Positions 1-5,849 of a stretch of DNA of 12,533 nucleotides are shown piece by piece. Both the position numbers and the translations under genes were made by a program. This DNA is from Opitutia bacterium (GTDB lineage: Bacteria; Verrucomicrobiota; Verrucomicrobiia; Opitutales; JANYEO01): NCBI GenBank assembly GCA_025363025.1, contig JANYEO010000227.1, positions 1 to 12,533 of the forward strand, given 5' to 3'. The notes below the pieces were generated by a model that was not told the origin of the DNA, searched no databases, and was given only the letters and a program-made list of their open reading frames with translations. Within the stretch, counting starts at the first letter, position 1. Each line of letters opens with the position of its first letter.

Positions 1-276
1 CATTATGAAGGTAACTTGATCGTTATGTTCCCGCAGTTGAGACACGTCTATTAAGTCCATTTGTACTTGCTGACGAGGAAAATAAACGTAGATTGGGTTG
101 TAAACATGTGGCTTCTTGTATTCTCTGTGTAAGGTGTAAGAATCCACACTGGCAAGCGTCTTTTGAATGTCTTTATTGCTGTATTCGTTGTTATAAAATC
201 TTTTAATATTACCCAAACCGCTGTAAGCTGTTGGATGTGACGGGTTCCGATAGTTGTTATATATGGATTTTATCAT
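1..276 (-). CDS. Maverick/Polinton-type retroviral-like integrase, N-terminal 92 residues (truncated by window edge)
   Basis: The product would insert the linear element into host DNA by a DDE strand-transfer reaction. Only the N-terminus is present: the frame is open from the ATG at 276 to base 1 and continues off the window. Visible hallmarks are an N-terminal YNNYRNPSHPTAYSG segment (residues 6-20), matching the Y-x-P-x-x-P-x-A-Y/F-x-G start of Maverick integrases, then DSYTLHREYKKP (residues 45-56), corresponding to their D-x-Y-T-L-H-K/R stretch. QMDLIDVSQL (residues 72-81) corresponds to Q-x-D-L-V/I-D-M, where Asp74 would be the first catalytic Asp. The second Asp and the Glu lie outside. 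The ATG starts one base after the stop of the pX-like gene (TAA-A-ATG), so the two are probably translated from one message. Family assignment is by motif recognition; I am fairly sure of it. Confidence 0.85.
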   Translation of the reverse strand, partial: MIKSIYNNYRNPSHPTAYSGLGNIKRFYNNEYSNKDIQKTLASVDSYTLHREYKKPHVYNPIYVYFPRQQVQMDLIDVSQLREHNDQVTFIM

Positions 277-277
277 T

Positions 278-691
278 TTAATCAGACATCTGATCGTCGT
301 CTAGAGAGTTGTCGTCAAAGATGTCAGCTCTTGAGATCTTGGCCTTCACTCCAGAAATGGCGTTCCCAACACCTCGCTTGATTGCCTTTCTTGTGTTCTG
401 TTTAACAGATTCGCCAATTTCACTCTGAACCCTCGAAAGATTGGAGGTTAAACTTTCCTTAAGCCTTTTCTTAGATAATTTATCTAAAATCAGGTTGATT
501 CCTGCGTCAGTTACAGAATTTTTTATATCGTTAAGTGTCTCCTTTGTCTCGGGAGCAATAAGAAGTTGCTCGCCCACATTTTTTGCAATGGGAACTAGCT
601 GATTGTAGAGAGATTTTAAAACTCCTCCAGCTCCTCTCCCTCTTTGAAGATAACTACCCTGTTTCACCTCGCAGTGCCGATGAATCGACAT
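278..691 (-). CDS. Small basic virion core protein, adenovirus pX/pVI-like (Maverick/adintovirus type)
   Basis: This 137-residue protein resembles the short basic core or membrane-active proteins that accompany capsid genes in Mavericks and adintoviruses. A Gly/Arg-rich patch QRGRGAGG (residues 16-23) is followed at once by an amphipathic helix (about residues 24-45, VLKSLYNQLVPIAKNVGEQLL). Next come a Lys/Arg-rich middle (residues 73-110) with KKRLKESL and RKAIKRGVGNAISGVKAK, and an acidic tail ending DDNSLDDDQMSD. Such proteins condense the packaged genome or disrupt membranes after protease cleavage; that role is inferred from family resemblance. I see no strict adenain consensus site, although the Gly-Gly at 22-23 is a candidate. 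An exact TATTTAAGTA motif lies 29 nt upstream of the ATG, shared with the MCP gene. The integrase start follows the stop by one base. Confidence 0.6.
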   Translation of the reverse strand: MSIHRHCEVKQGSYLQRGRGAGGVLKSLYNQLVPIAKNVGEQLLIAPETKETLNDIKNSVTDAGINLILDKLSKKRLKESLTSNLSRVQSEIGESVKQNTRKAIKRGVGNAISGVKAKISRADIFDDNSLDDDQMSD

Positions 692-720
692 TTTAATTTT
701 TTTTATTTATCGTACTTCAT

Positions 721-730
721 TACTTAAATA
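721..730 (-). promoter_or_regulatory. TATTTAAGTA motif upstream of pX-like gene
   Basis: Exact 10-mer TATTTAAGTA on the minus strand, 29 nt before the ATG at 691. The same 10-mer precedes the MCP gene (5606-5615, minus) and the right-edge ORF (12282-12291, plus) at similar distances. It could be a TATA variant or a late initiator containing TTAAG. It sits just past the 3' end of the TFIIB gene, which gives the downstream pX-integrase pair its own promoter. Confidence 0.6.
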
Positions 731-743
731 CCTATTCCCAGAC

Positions 744-1457
744 TTACGTATACAGAAGAGAAATTTTTTCAACGTATCTCTTATCCATTTTACGTGTAAT
801 GGCATAAATGTTAGTTGTTGACACATCACATACTTCACATATTTGCGTCAGAGAGATTTTTCGCTTGTTTTCCTTGCAGAATAAGTAAATTACTACAGCA
901 ACGACACATTGCGGTCTAATTGCACCAAAGCCAAACATGTTAAAAACGATACCTTTAATAATTTTCATCTCATGAAAATCCAAATATAACAAGGTACAGA
1001 AACGCTCAACATAATCAAGGGGGTGGTTCAGGGTGTCTCTTAAGTTGAGAGCGCTTTCAATGGCCCACAACGTTGATTTTTCACATTGTGTATACACTTC
1101 TATCTCCCTTGCCGTTCTAGGGATATTATTGATGCTCAGTGTCTCGTACAGTGCGTACGAGGCAATTGCAGTGTCCTTAAAAACTATTTTCTTCTTAGCT
1201 AATTGAACTTTTATTTTTTTGAAATAAGTCCCCGAACGATCGACGATAAATTGTGGAATATGTGCTTGGGCCGCTACGTCCAAGAGGAAATTGACAATTA
1301 AACCTTCTTTCTCTGGACACCTTGTTTTCATTACAAGTTCTGATGGATGTGGTTGTTGTTGTTGATCCCGGTAAATCGGCTCTAACACCAGCCCGCACTC
1401 CAGACAGACTGTATGACCTTCACGTTCGTCGTCTAATGTTCGTTCGTGTAAACACAT
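744..1457 (-). CDS. TFIIB homologue (transcription initiation factor IIB-like)
   Basis: The 237-residue product has TFIIB architecture. An N-terminal zinc ribbon uses Cys2, His4, Cys18 and Cys21 (MCLHE...TVCLECGLVLEP). A short linker is followed by two cyclin-like repeats, about residues 53-140 (FLLDVAAQAHIPQFIVDRS...NIPRTAREIEVY) and about 150-237. The second repeat includes RPQCVVAVVIYLFCKE and ISLTQICEVCDVSTTNIYAITRKM, which parallels the helix-turn-helix-like end of TFIIB repeats. TFIIB bridges promoter-bound TBP and RNA polymerase through its zinc ribbon, so this protein probably partners the adjacent TBP homologue. Its ATG lies inside the 3' end of the TBP gene (25-nt overlap, different frame), so translation may rely on a bicistronic or alternatively spliced RNA. 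Length is shorter than cellular TFIIB (about 315 residues). An archaeal-type TFB or Brf relative is the only realistic alternative label. Confidence 0.88.
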   Translation of the reverse strand: MCLHERTLDDEREGHTVCLECGLVLEPIYRDQQQQPHPSELVMKTRCPEKEGLIVNFLLDVAAQAHIPQFIVDRSGTYFKKIKVQLAKKKIVFKDTAIASYALYETLSINNIPRTAREIEVYTQCEKSTLWAIESALNLRDTLNHPLDYVERFCTLLYLDFHEMKIIKGIVFNMFGFGAIRPQCVVAVVIYLFCKENKRKISLTQICEVCDVSTTNIYAITRKMDKRYVEKISLLYT

Positions 1458-2041
1458 ATCTCGCGGTAGATTCTGCTCACGTCTTCTTGACTCTTCGCCC
1501 CAACAATGTTAAACTTCCCAGAAAAAAATAACAGAACTGTCCCTATACTGTAGGATTTGCAGAATGCTGCAGGGAAGTAGTCCGTGTTGTAAGAGGAGGA
1601 AGCAATTATTTTTTCTCCTTCCTCGCTGTTGATCTTGTTTTTTAATTGAATAAGATCAAGCCTCTTTCCAAAATCTCCGTTAGCGCTAACGTTGTCAATC
1701 ACGTAGTCACTTATCTGGTCTCTTGTTAGTTGAAAAGTTTGACAAAAGTTGGTCACAGCATCTTGAATGTCTTCAAAGCGTTTAATTCCAGTTATGTTCA
1801 CAGTTCCCCTGGTAAAGATGATGAAAACGTAGCTGTTACGAAAAACTATGAAGTTGTGATACTTCTTGAAGTTTCGTTTATTCCTCTTTCCTACGGAATC
1901 TCCAGAACTTTGAGCGTTTAGTTCAATTCCCTTTAGAAGAATAGGAAGGGCGCACTCGTTAACAGAGAAATGTATTTTCACGTTGTTCACGCACGGTTCC
2001 TTCACTTCATAAGAATGGTCGTTGTTCGCATAAGCAGCCAT
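1433..2041 (-). CDS. TATA-binding protein (TBP) homologue
   Basis: The 202-residue protein is built from the two direct repeats of a TBP core saddle. Repeat 1 (about 14-105) contains FIIFTRGTVNITGIK (residues 73-87), equivalent to LIFSSGK-x-x-x-TGAK of TBP. Repeat 2 (about 110-202) contains YNTDYFPAAF (151-160) and TVLLFFSGKFNIVGAKSQED (168-187), equivalent to Y-x-P-E-x-FPG and L-I-F-V-S-G-K-V-x-L-TGAK. By alignment, the four phenylalanines that kink TATA DNA are kept (Phe64, Phe76, Phe156, Phe172). The spacer between repeat-1 strands is atypical and lysine-rich (GKRNKRNFKK), so the protein is divergent from host TBP. A canonical TATA box (TATAAATAG, 2077-2085 minus) lies about 35 nt before the ATG. 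It is the first gene of a minus-strand block and overlaps the TFIIB homologue, its expected partner. Chance resemblance is very unlikely because both repeats match. Confidence 0.9.
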   Translation of the reverse strand: MAAYANNDHSYEVKEPCVNNVKIHFSVNECALPILLKGIELNAQSSGDSVGKRNKRNFKKYHNFIVFRNSYVFIIFTRGTVNITGIKRFEDIQDAVTNFCQTFQLTRDQISDYVIDNVSANGDFGKRLDLIQLKNKINSEEGEKIIASSSYNTDYFPAAFCKSYSIGTVLLFFSGKFNIVGAKSQEDVSRIYREICVYTNEH

Positions 2042-2076
2042 AATATCATACTAATTTTTAAAATATAAACAGCGGA

Positions 2077-2085
2077 CTATTTATA
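2077..2085 (-). promoter_or_regulatory. Canonical TATA box of the TBP-homologue gene
   Basis: TATAAATAG on the minus strand, ending about 35 nt before the ATG at 2041. This is a textbook eukaryotic TATA element, unlike the TATTTAAGTA motif before the virion genes, and suggests early expression by host factors. Confidence 0.55.
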
Positions 2086-2146
2086 GGTCTTTACTTGATA
2101 AAACTAGTATGAACCAGAACCAAAGGTAATTAAGGTACCTGCCGTT

Positions 2147-2188
2147 AGTAGGTGAAACCTTGTCGCAACCTACTTGCTGCGGCGACAA
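2147..2188. repeat. Two interleaved inverted repeats in the TBP/PC4-like divergent promoter region
   Basis: AGTAGGT (2147-2153) pairs with ACCTACT (2168-2174), and TTGTCGC (2160-2166) pairs with GCGACAA (2182-2188). Both are perfect 7-bp arms, and they interlock so that only one hairpin can form at a time unless a pseudoknot-like fold forms. They could be operator sites or nothing. The rest of 2042-2378 holds the two TATA boxes and a locally GC-richer patch near 2140-2245, with no ORF I can support. Confidence 0.35.
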
Positions 2189-2322
2189 CCGCTGACGACG
2201 TGCGCTGCTGAGACTACGCAGCTACGGATCGAGGTGACCCATTGGCACAAAAGAAACTATTTTTTACCGCTTGTGATTGGAGGAAGAAAAAAATTTCTCC
2301 GATTTCCCCGTCTGTCTGAAGG

Positions 2323-2329
2323 TATAAAG
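2323..2329 (+). promoter_or_regulatory. TATA box of the PC4-like gene
   Basis: TATAAAG in the context GGTATAAAGTG, 49 nt before the ATG at 2379. With the TBP gene's TATA box it forms a divergent pair of conventional promoters. Confidence 0.5.
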
Positions 2330-2378
2330 TGAATGTGCGAGGGGGGATGGAACCAGTCTACTTGGAACCATCTGAAAG

Positions 2379-3288
2379 ATGGCAAAGAAAAATCCTCCAA
2401 AAAAAGGTAAGATTTTTGTACTATTTAAGATTCTAGAGAAGACAAATAGGTAACATTTTTTAAGCTCATCATGTCTCGGAGGAAAGCGAGGAAGACGACG
2501 TCAGCGACGAAAGTAGCGAAGACGACTCCAGTCAAGAAGAAGACGAAGAGGAGGACGAAGACGAAGGAGACGTCAGCGACGAAGAGGAGCGCGAGCCGGC
2601 AGTGGAAGGAATCCCTCGTAAAGAACGCAAGACTGTCAAAGGAGGGAAAAAGACCTCTAAAGTTAGGGGCAATGGCGGAACACCAGCTGCTGCTACAAGG
2701 AGGGCTACTAAGAGGGCAGTAACTGTCGGAAAGAAGACTACAAAGAAGGAGGCGGAGGCGGAGGAGGCGGAGGAGGAGGAGGAGGAGGAGGGGGTTACTG
2801 CAGAAGCGGTTGAGGAAGGGCAGGAAGGAAAAAGGAGGAAGAGACCCTCCACTCGTAAGGATGAGAAGGAGAAGATCAAGAAGAAGAAGAAGACAGGTAC
2901 TGGCGCTGCCCAAAAACGACCTAAGATCAGCACCTCAAGCTCGACCATCAGGGACTATTCACAACCCACTCTCAAGTTGGTGAAGGATAAGTTCCTGTTG
3001 GGTAAGAAAAAATAGAGTGAACATTCATTTTATTTCCCCAAATTAATTATATCTCCCAATACAGGTCACCGCTGGTACTTCCAGATCGGACAAGTGAAGT
3101 TCTCAGGGCAGCGTAACTTCGGATTTGAGGCAATGATTTTCTCGCGAGAGCCGACCAGCGAGGACAAGAACGCAAAACCCCTCTCCTGGAACATCCCCTC
3201 AACTCTGATCGTACCTCTCCGGGACGTCTTGAACAACATCATAGAGAAGTCCGGAAGCGGCCCCCCACCACTTCCAACGGTTCTCTGA
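2379..3288 (+). CDS. Spliced acidic/basic protein with a possible PC4-like C-terminal domain
   Basis: Three exons join cleanly: 2379-2406, 2465-3001 and 3065-3288, giving 262 residues. The ATG has a strong context (AAAGATGG). After MAKKNPPKKAHHV comes a Ser/Asp/Glu tract (residues 14-54) and a Lys/Arg-rich region (about 60-105). A Glu run (about 117-130) and a second Lys cluster (about 145-170) precede the only globular-looking part, from about residue 180. That part has FQIG at 194-197, then FEAMIFSRE and KPLSWNIPSTLIVPLRDVLNNII. FQIG...I-x-RE...KP...I-x-L recalls the PC4/p15 single-stranded-DNA-binding fold; this is a weak match. The frame stops at 3286, but an adjacent frame stays open to 3476, so the true C-terminus may be longer. 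A role in DNA binding or transcription is inferred from composition, the PC4 resemblance and the divergent TBP neighbour. Confidence 0.6.
2407..2464 (+). other. Intron 1 of the PC4-like gene (58 nt)
   Basis: Donor G|GTAAGA and acceptor ACATTTTTTAAG. Splicing joins the short first exon to the acidic frame as codon G|CT (Ala10). The nearer AG at 2449-2450 would lead straight to a stop codon, so the 2464 acceptor is preferred despite its AAG end. Confidence 0.55.
2745..2791 (+). repeat. GGA/GGC trinucleotide-rich tract
   Basis: Tandem GGCGGA and GGA units within the PC4-like gene, encoding the Glu/Ala run in the used frame. The purine bias keeps other frames open too, which explains several spurious long ORFs on both strands here. 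Confidence 0.7.
3002..3064 (+). other. Intron 2 of the PC4-like gene (63 nt)
   Basis: Donor G|GTAAGA and acceptor CCAATACAG, with an in-frame stop shortly after the donor. Splicing restores Gly (G|GT) and continues into the FQIG segment. The size and sites match the other introns in the window. Confidence 0.7.
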
Positions 3289-3476
3289 AGGCGGCGGGCT
3301 GGGGGAGCGATCGGGAAACAACGAGCATCGAAACGACAAAGGCAGCAGCAGCAAGAGGCAACGGCGCGGAGGAGGAGGAGGAACCTCAAGCGAACGGACC
3401 AATCCAGAGGCGCCTGTCTGAGAAAATCAGCACAGGCGGTTGTCAGGACGACGACCCATTTTTTTCAAATTTTTAA
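3289..3476 (+). other. Possible frameshifted C-terminal extension of the PC4-like protein
   Basis: In the -1 frame relative to exon 3, reading stays open from the C-run at 3261-3266 to a TAA at 3474-3476. It encodes a low-complexity Thr/Ala/Glu stretch ending QDDDPFFSNF. An acidic-aromatic tip like this is seen on single-strand-DNA-binding proteins such as bacterial SSB and T7 gp2.5. One missing C in the run, or a -1 slip on C CCC CCA, would fuse it to the upstream gene and give about 325 residues. Purine-rich bias makes open frames common here, so it may be chance 3' UTR. Confidence 0.35.
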
Positions 3477-3621
3477 AAAGTTCACGAGCAGCTACAGCGT
3501 TGAAAGACGCATGTTGGGCTTGGGAGCAGTTTTAAAAGTCTGTACTCAATTAATTAAAGTGTACACTTTTTTTTCAAAGTACTGATATTTTTTTTAATGC
3601 GCATTTTCAAAAATGTTTCTC

Positions 3622-3637
3622 AATAAATCGATTTATT
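3622..3637. terminator. Palindromic bidirectional polyadenylation signal
   Basis: AATAAATCGATTTATT is a perfect 16-bp palindrome that carries AATAAA on both strands. It lies exactly between the converging PC4-like gene (plus) and protease gene (minus). On the minus strand the protease stop codon TAA is embedded in the AATAAA. It can serve as the cleavage signal for both messages. Confidence 0.65.
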
Positions 3638-4097
3638 TGCCTTCTGTCAACTTTTTTATTTCGTTTATACAAATTTTATCGTTTCTCTTCAAATTGACTG
3701 GGTCAAATTTTATTTTACAAACTTTTTCTTTTTCGAAGATCTTGCTAAAGTACAATACGTACATCATACAGTAGAATCCGCAAAATGAGCTAGAAGACGC
3801 TTGAATTTTTGTCGAGTTGTAATATACCGGCCGGGACAGAGAAAACAAAAAATTTAAAATTCCCTTAATTTTACAAGGTTTTCCAAACGAGTCTATGTAA
3901 ATGACCTGAGAGGGAAAAACAATGACGACTACAAAATGAGTTCCGGGGTTTCCCTTTTTTGCGTGATTGCATATTATTGAAAAATGCTTTTTTTCAACGA
4001 GAGCACAAGGAATGTTATTTGAGGAAAAAACACCCTTGAAATGGGAGGTATTGTTTGATAAAAATTCTTCTATTTCGTAATTACTTATGCCCTTCAT
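3633..4097 (-). CDS. Adenain-like cysteine maturation protease
   Basis: The 154-residue protein is a C5-family (adenovirus-type) endopeptidase that would process virion precursor proteins during maturation. Catalytic residues are visible in order: His54 in GTHFVVV, Asp69 in YIDSFG (Glu or Asp in the family), Gln99 for the oxyanion hole, and nucleophile Cys106 in SSFCGFYC. The Gln-Cys spacing of seven equals that of adenovirus protease (Gln115-Cys122), and the His falls at the same number (54). The N-terminal F-x-GVF...N-x-IP segment is also typical. The length is shorter than adenovirus protease (about 204 residues) because the C-terminal region is reduced. The ATG lies 18 nt after the MCP stop, so it is probably co-transcribed with the MCP from the TATTTAAGTA promoter. 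Likely substrates include the pX-like protein. Confidence 0.92.
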   Translation of the reverse strand: MKGISNYEIEEFLSNNTSHFKGVFSSNNIPCALVEKKHFSIICNHAKKGNPGTHFVVVIVFPSQVIYIDSFGKPCKIKGILNFLFSLSRPVYYNSTKIQASSSSFCGFYCMMYVLYFSKIFEKEKVCKIKFDPVNLKRNDKICINEIKKLTEGK

Positions 4098-4115
4098 TTT
4101 TTTTACAGCGTCCTC

Positions 4116-5570
4116 TCACAGGGTGATGTCAGTCTTCACTCGATTGTACTTATCAAGTTTCATCAGTGCGTCGTACGTTGCAAATGCCAGCACATTAATA
4201 GGCTCAGTAAGCGGAGCCTTAAATTTGAGGTCCAAATCAATTTTTCCGCTCTGTCTCGGATGCCAATGTCTTCCGTTACAACGGTCGGGAGTAAGGTCAA
4301 AAGCCATCATAAAGGCACCTCCCGAGAACAATTCTGGAGTAATGAGGTTGCCCATGTCATTGTGGGAAATGCCTACGTTGTCAAACAATTCTCTGTACTC
4401 GCGAATATAGTGACCCTTGTCCCAATCTGGTTGATATGCGTCACTTGGAACCTGTTCGCTATTCACTGTGATGTATCCATTATTCATACCAAAGTGTTGA
4501 AAGTAGTACGGATTGCTGTTGTAAGTGCCGTGAAACGCACTTGCTTTCACAAGCATAACAATAACTGTCTTTGGGAGAACACCATTAAACATGTTTGCCA
4601 CGCTGATTGCTGGAAGTCCAGATGGGAAGGCAAATGTCTTTATGACAGTCTTGTTGATGAGGTAAATCATTGGACTTTCCTTGAATTGCTCCATGTGATT
4701 TGTCACTATGGAAGGATTCACTCTGACATGACGCAGGTGGAGTTTGATTTCCTCTATGATCACCTTATAACGAGCACCTGTGTTTGTGCTCATCAAGATG
4801 AAACTGTCTGGAGCTCGGTTGAAACGCAATGACAACTTTACTCCAGGTGGGAGATATTTGTCGGATTGCATGAAATCGCAGTGGATGGGAGTCATCAGCT
4901 GAACCGACTTTGACCCCTCAAACATTCTCCTCCGCTTTTCAAACGCCTTATTTCCTTTGACCTCGGCAACTGCCGCAACTGCAGTCACACCTGCAGCTGC
5001 TGCAACGCCTTGGACTGGAGCTACGTAACGTGAAAACTCTTCAAATTTGCTTTCTGTGTCCAAAAAGAAGGCGCTACTTTGTAGATGGCTGACTGCAGCA
5101 GGATGCGAGTAGGACAAGAGGGACTCAATGTACGCCTTATAATTGGCATGCATATTCCCCATCTCAGTGACGGGGGTCCCCGCAATTTCTACGTCAATCG
5201 AACTCCAGAGAGAGTTACCTGAAAATGAATTTATAAATTAAAGTTTTCTTGCAAAATTAGTAGTCTAATTACCGATCAGATTAACCGGAGCGACATCTGC
5301 GGTTGCAGCCAAATCAGTTCCGTCAGCATTTGTAATTTTGAGCTGCAGCAGCATCCTTGACGCGGCAAGTTGAACATAGTCCATCCCCTGAGATTCAATC
5401 AGAAATTGAAAAGGACCCTCATTCGTCTTGTCTATTGGCCTGTAAATTGTTGTTCGCCCCGAGAGCATAGATATTTCTTGTGAAGGCATTGTGAAGAGGT
5501 CCGTTGCGTGAGCCTGCAAGTCAGGTACCGTCTCCTGGAGCGACCCCACGCCATGGTCGGTTGAAGCCAT
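4116..5570 (-). CDS. Hexon-like double-jelly-roll major capsid protein (Maverick/adintovirus MCP), two exons
   Basis: Exons 5273-5570 and 4116-5218 join to a 466-residue protein. The spliced junction reads PVNLIG-NSLWSSIDVEIAG and continues TPVTEMGNMHANYKAYIESLLSY. This matches the Maverick MCP signature G/A-PVN-x-x-x-x-SLFS-x-VDV-x-L-x-x-x-x-VT-x-x-x-x-x-YPYRAYIETLL. Exon 1 supplies the family N-terminus: DLFTMPSQEISMLSGRTTIYRPI, then GPFQFLIESQGMDYVQLAASRMLLQLKI. Exon 2 ends with NVLAFATYDALMKLDKYNRV, typical of the family C-terminus. These proteins form trimeric capsomers of icosahedral virions. An Ala/Val-rich insert (VAAAAGVTAVAAVAEVKG, about residues 155-175) is unusual. The ATG has a CACAATGG context, 35 nt downstream of TATTTAAGTA. 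An unspliced start at 5162 would lose the N-terminal quarter and is rejected. Confidence 0.92.
5219..5272 (-). other. MCP intron (54 nt)
   Basis: On the minus strand the donor is G|GTAATT and the acceptor TTCATTTTCAG, with a TACTAAT branch-point-like sequence near the donor side. Removal joins ATC-G|GT-AAC and reconstructs the conserved MCP segment, whereas reading through hits a stop codon at once. Confidence 0.88.
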
Positions 5571-5605
5571 TGTGACAATCTTGGATGAATTAGCTCTACA
5601 CTTTT

Positions 5606-5615
5606 TACTTAAATA
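5606..5615 (-). promoter_or_regulatory. TATTTAAGTA motif upstream of MCP gene
   Basis: Exact 10-mer on the minus strand, 35 nt before the MCP ATG; see the identical copies at 721-730 and 12282-12291. The rest of the divergent gap to PolB (5616-5849) contains CCAATCAG at 5696-5703, a CCAAT-box-like site, but no clear TATA box for PolB. Confidence 0.6.
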
Positions 5616-5849
5616 CGTCTAAATTTTCTTTCATAAATACGTGCAAGAAAAGCCTAGAGTCTCGTAGCTGGCGCCAGGCTGCTCCGTCTGACCAACCAAT
5701 CAGAGCTTGGGAAGGGTTACTCTTGCGCAAGAAGGGGTGAAGCGCAAGCACAACCTGGAAAAACATACCTCGCAGATCCGCGCCTCGTCTTCTACCTGAA
5801 GGACGTCCCCTCTCTGCTTATTACCCAGTAAGACAAGATATTTATTACG

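Noticed and set aside
744..2041. TBP and TFIIB as host genes flanking an integrated element
   Set aside because: Both are strongly divergent, compact, intronless and overlapping, and are enclosed by element genes on both sides, which is unlike a cellular TBP or TFIIB locus.
2140..2245. tRNA or other structured RNA gene in the divergent region
   Set aside because: The hairpins are present, but no cloverleaf, T-loop GTTCNANNC or RNA polymerase III box layout can be assembled.
2425..2948. Long minus-strand Leu/Ser-rich ORFs opposite the PC4-like gene
   Set aside because: They are antisense readings of GGA/AAG repeats; composition alone explains them.
4260..4832. Plus-strand 190-codon ORF
   Set aside because: It is antisense to the MCP coding exon, has no family resemblance and no promoter motif.
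4116..5162. MCP as an unspliced 348-residue gene starting at 5162
   Set aside because: The start would fall inside the conserved VTEMGNM segment, and the family N-terminus is present in the upstream exon with clean splice sites.
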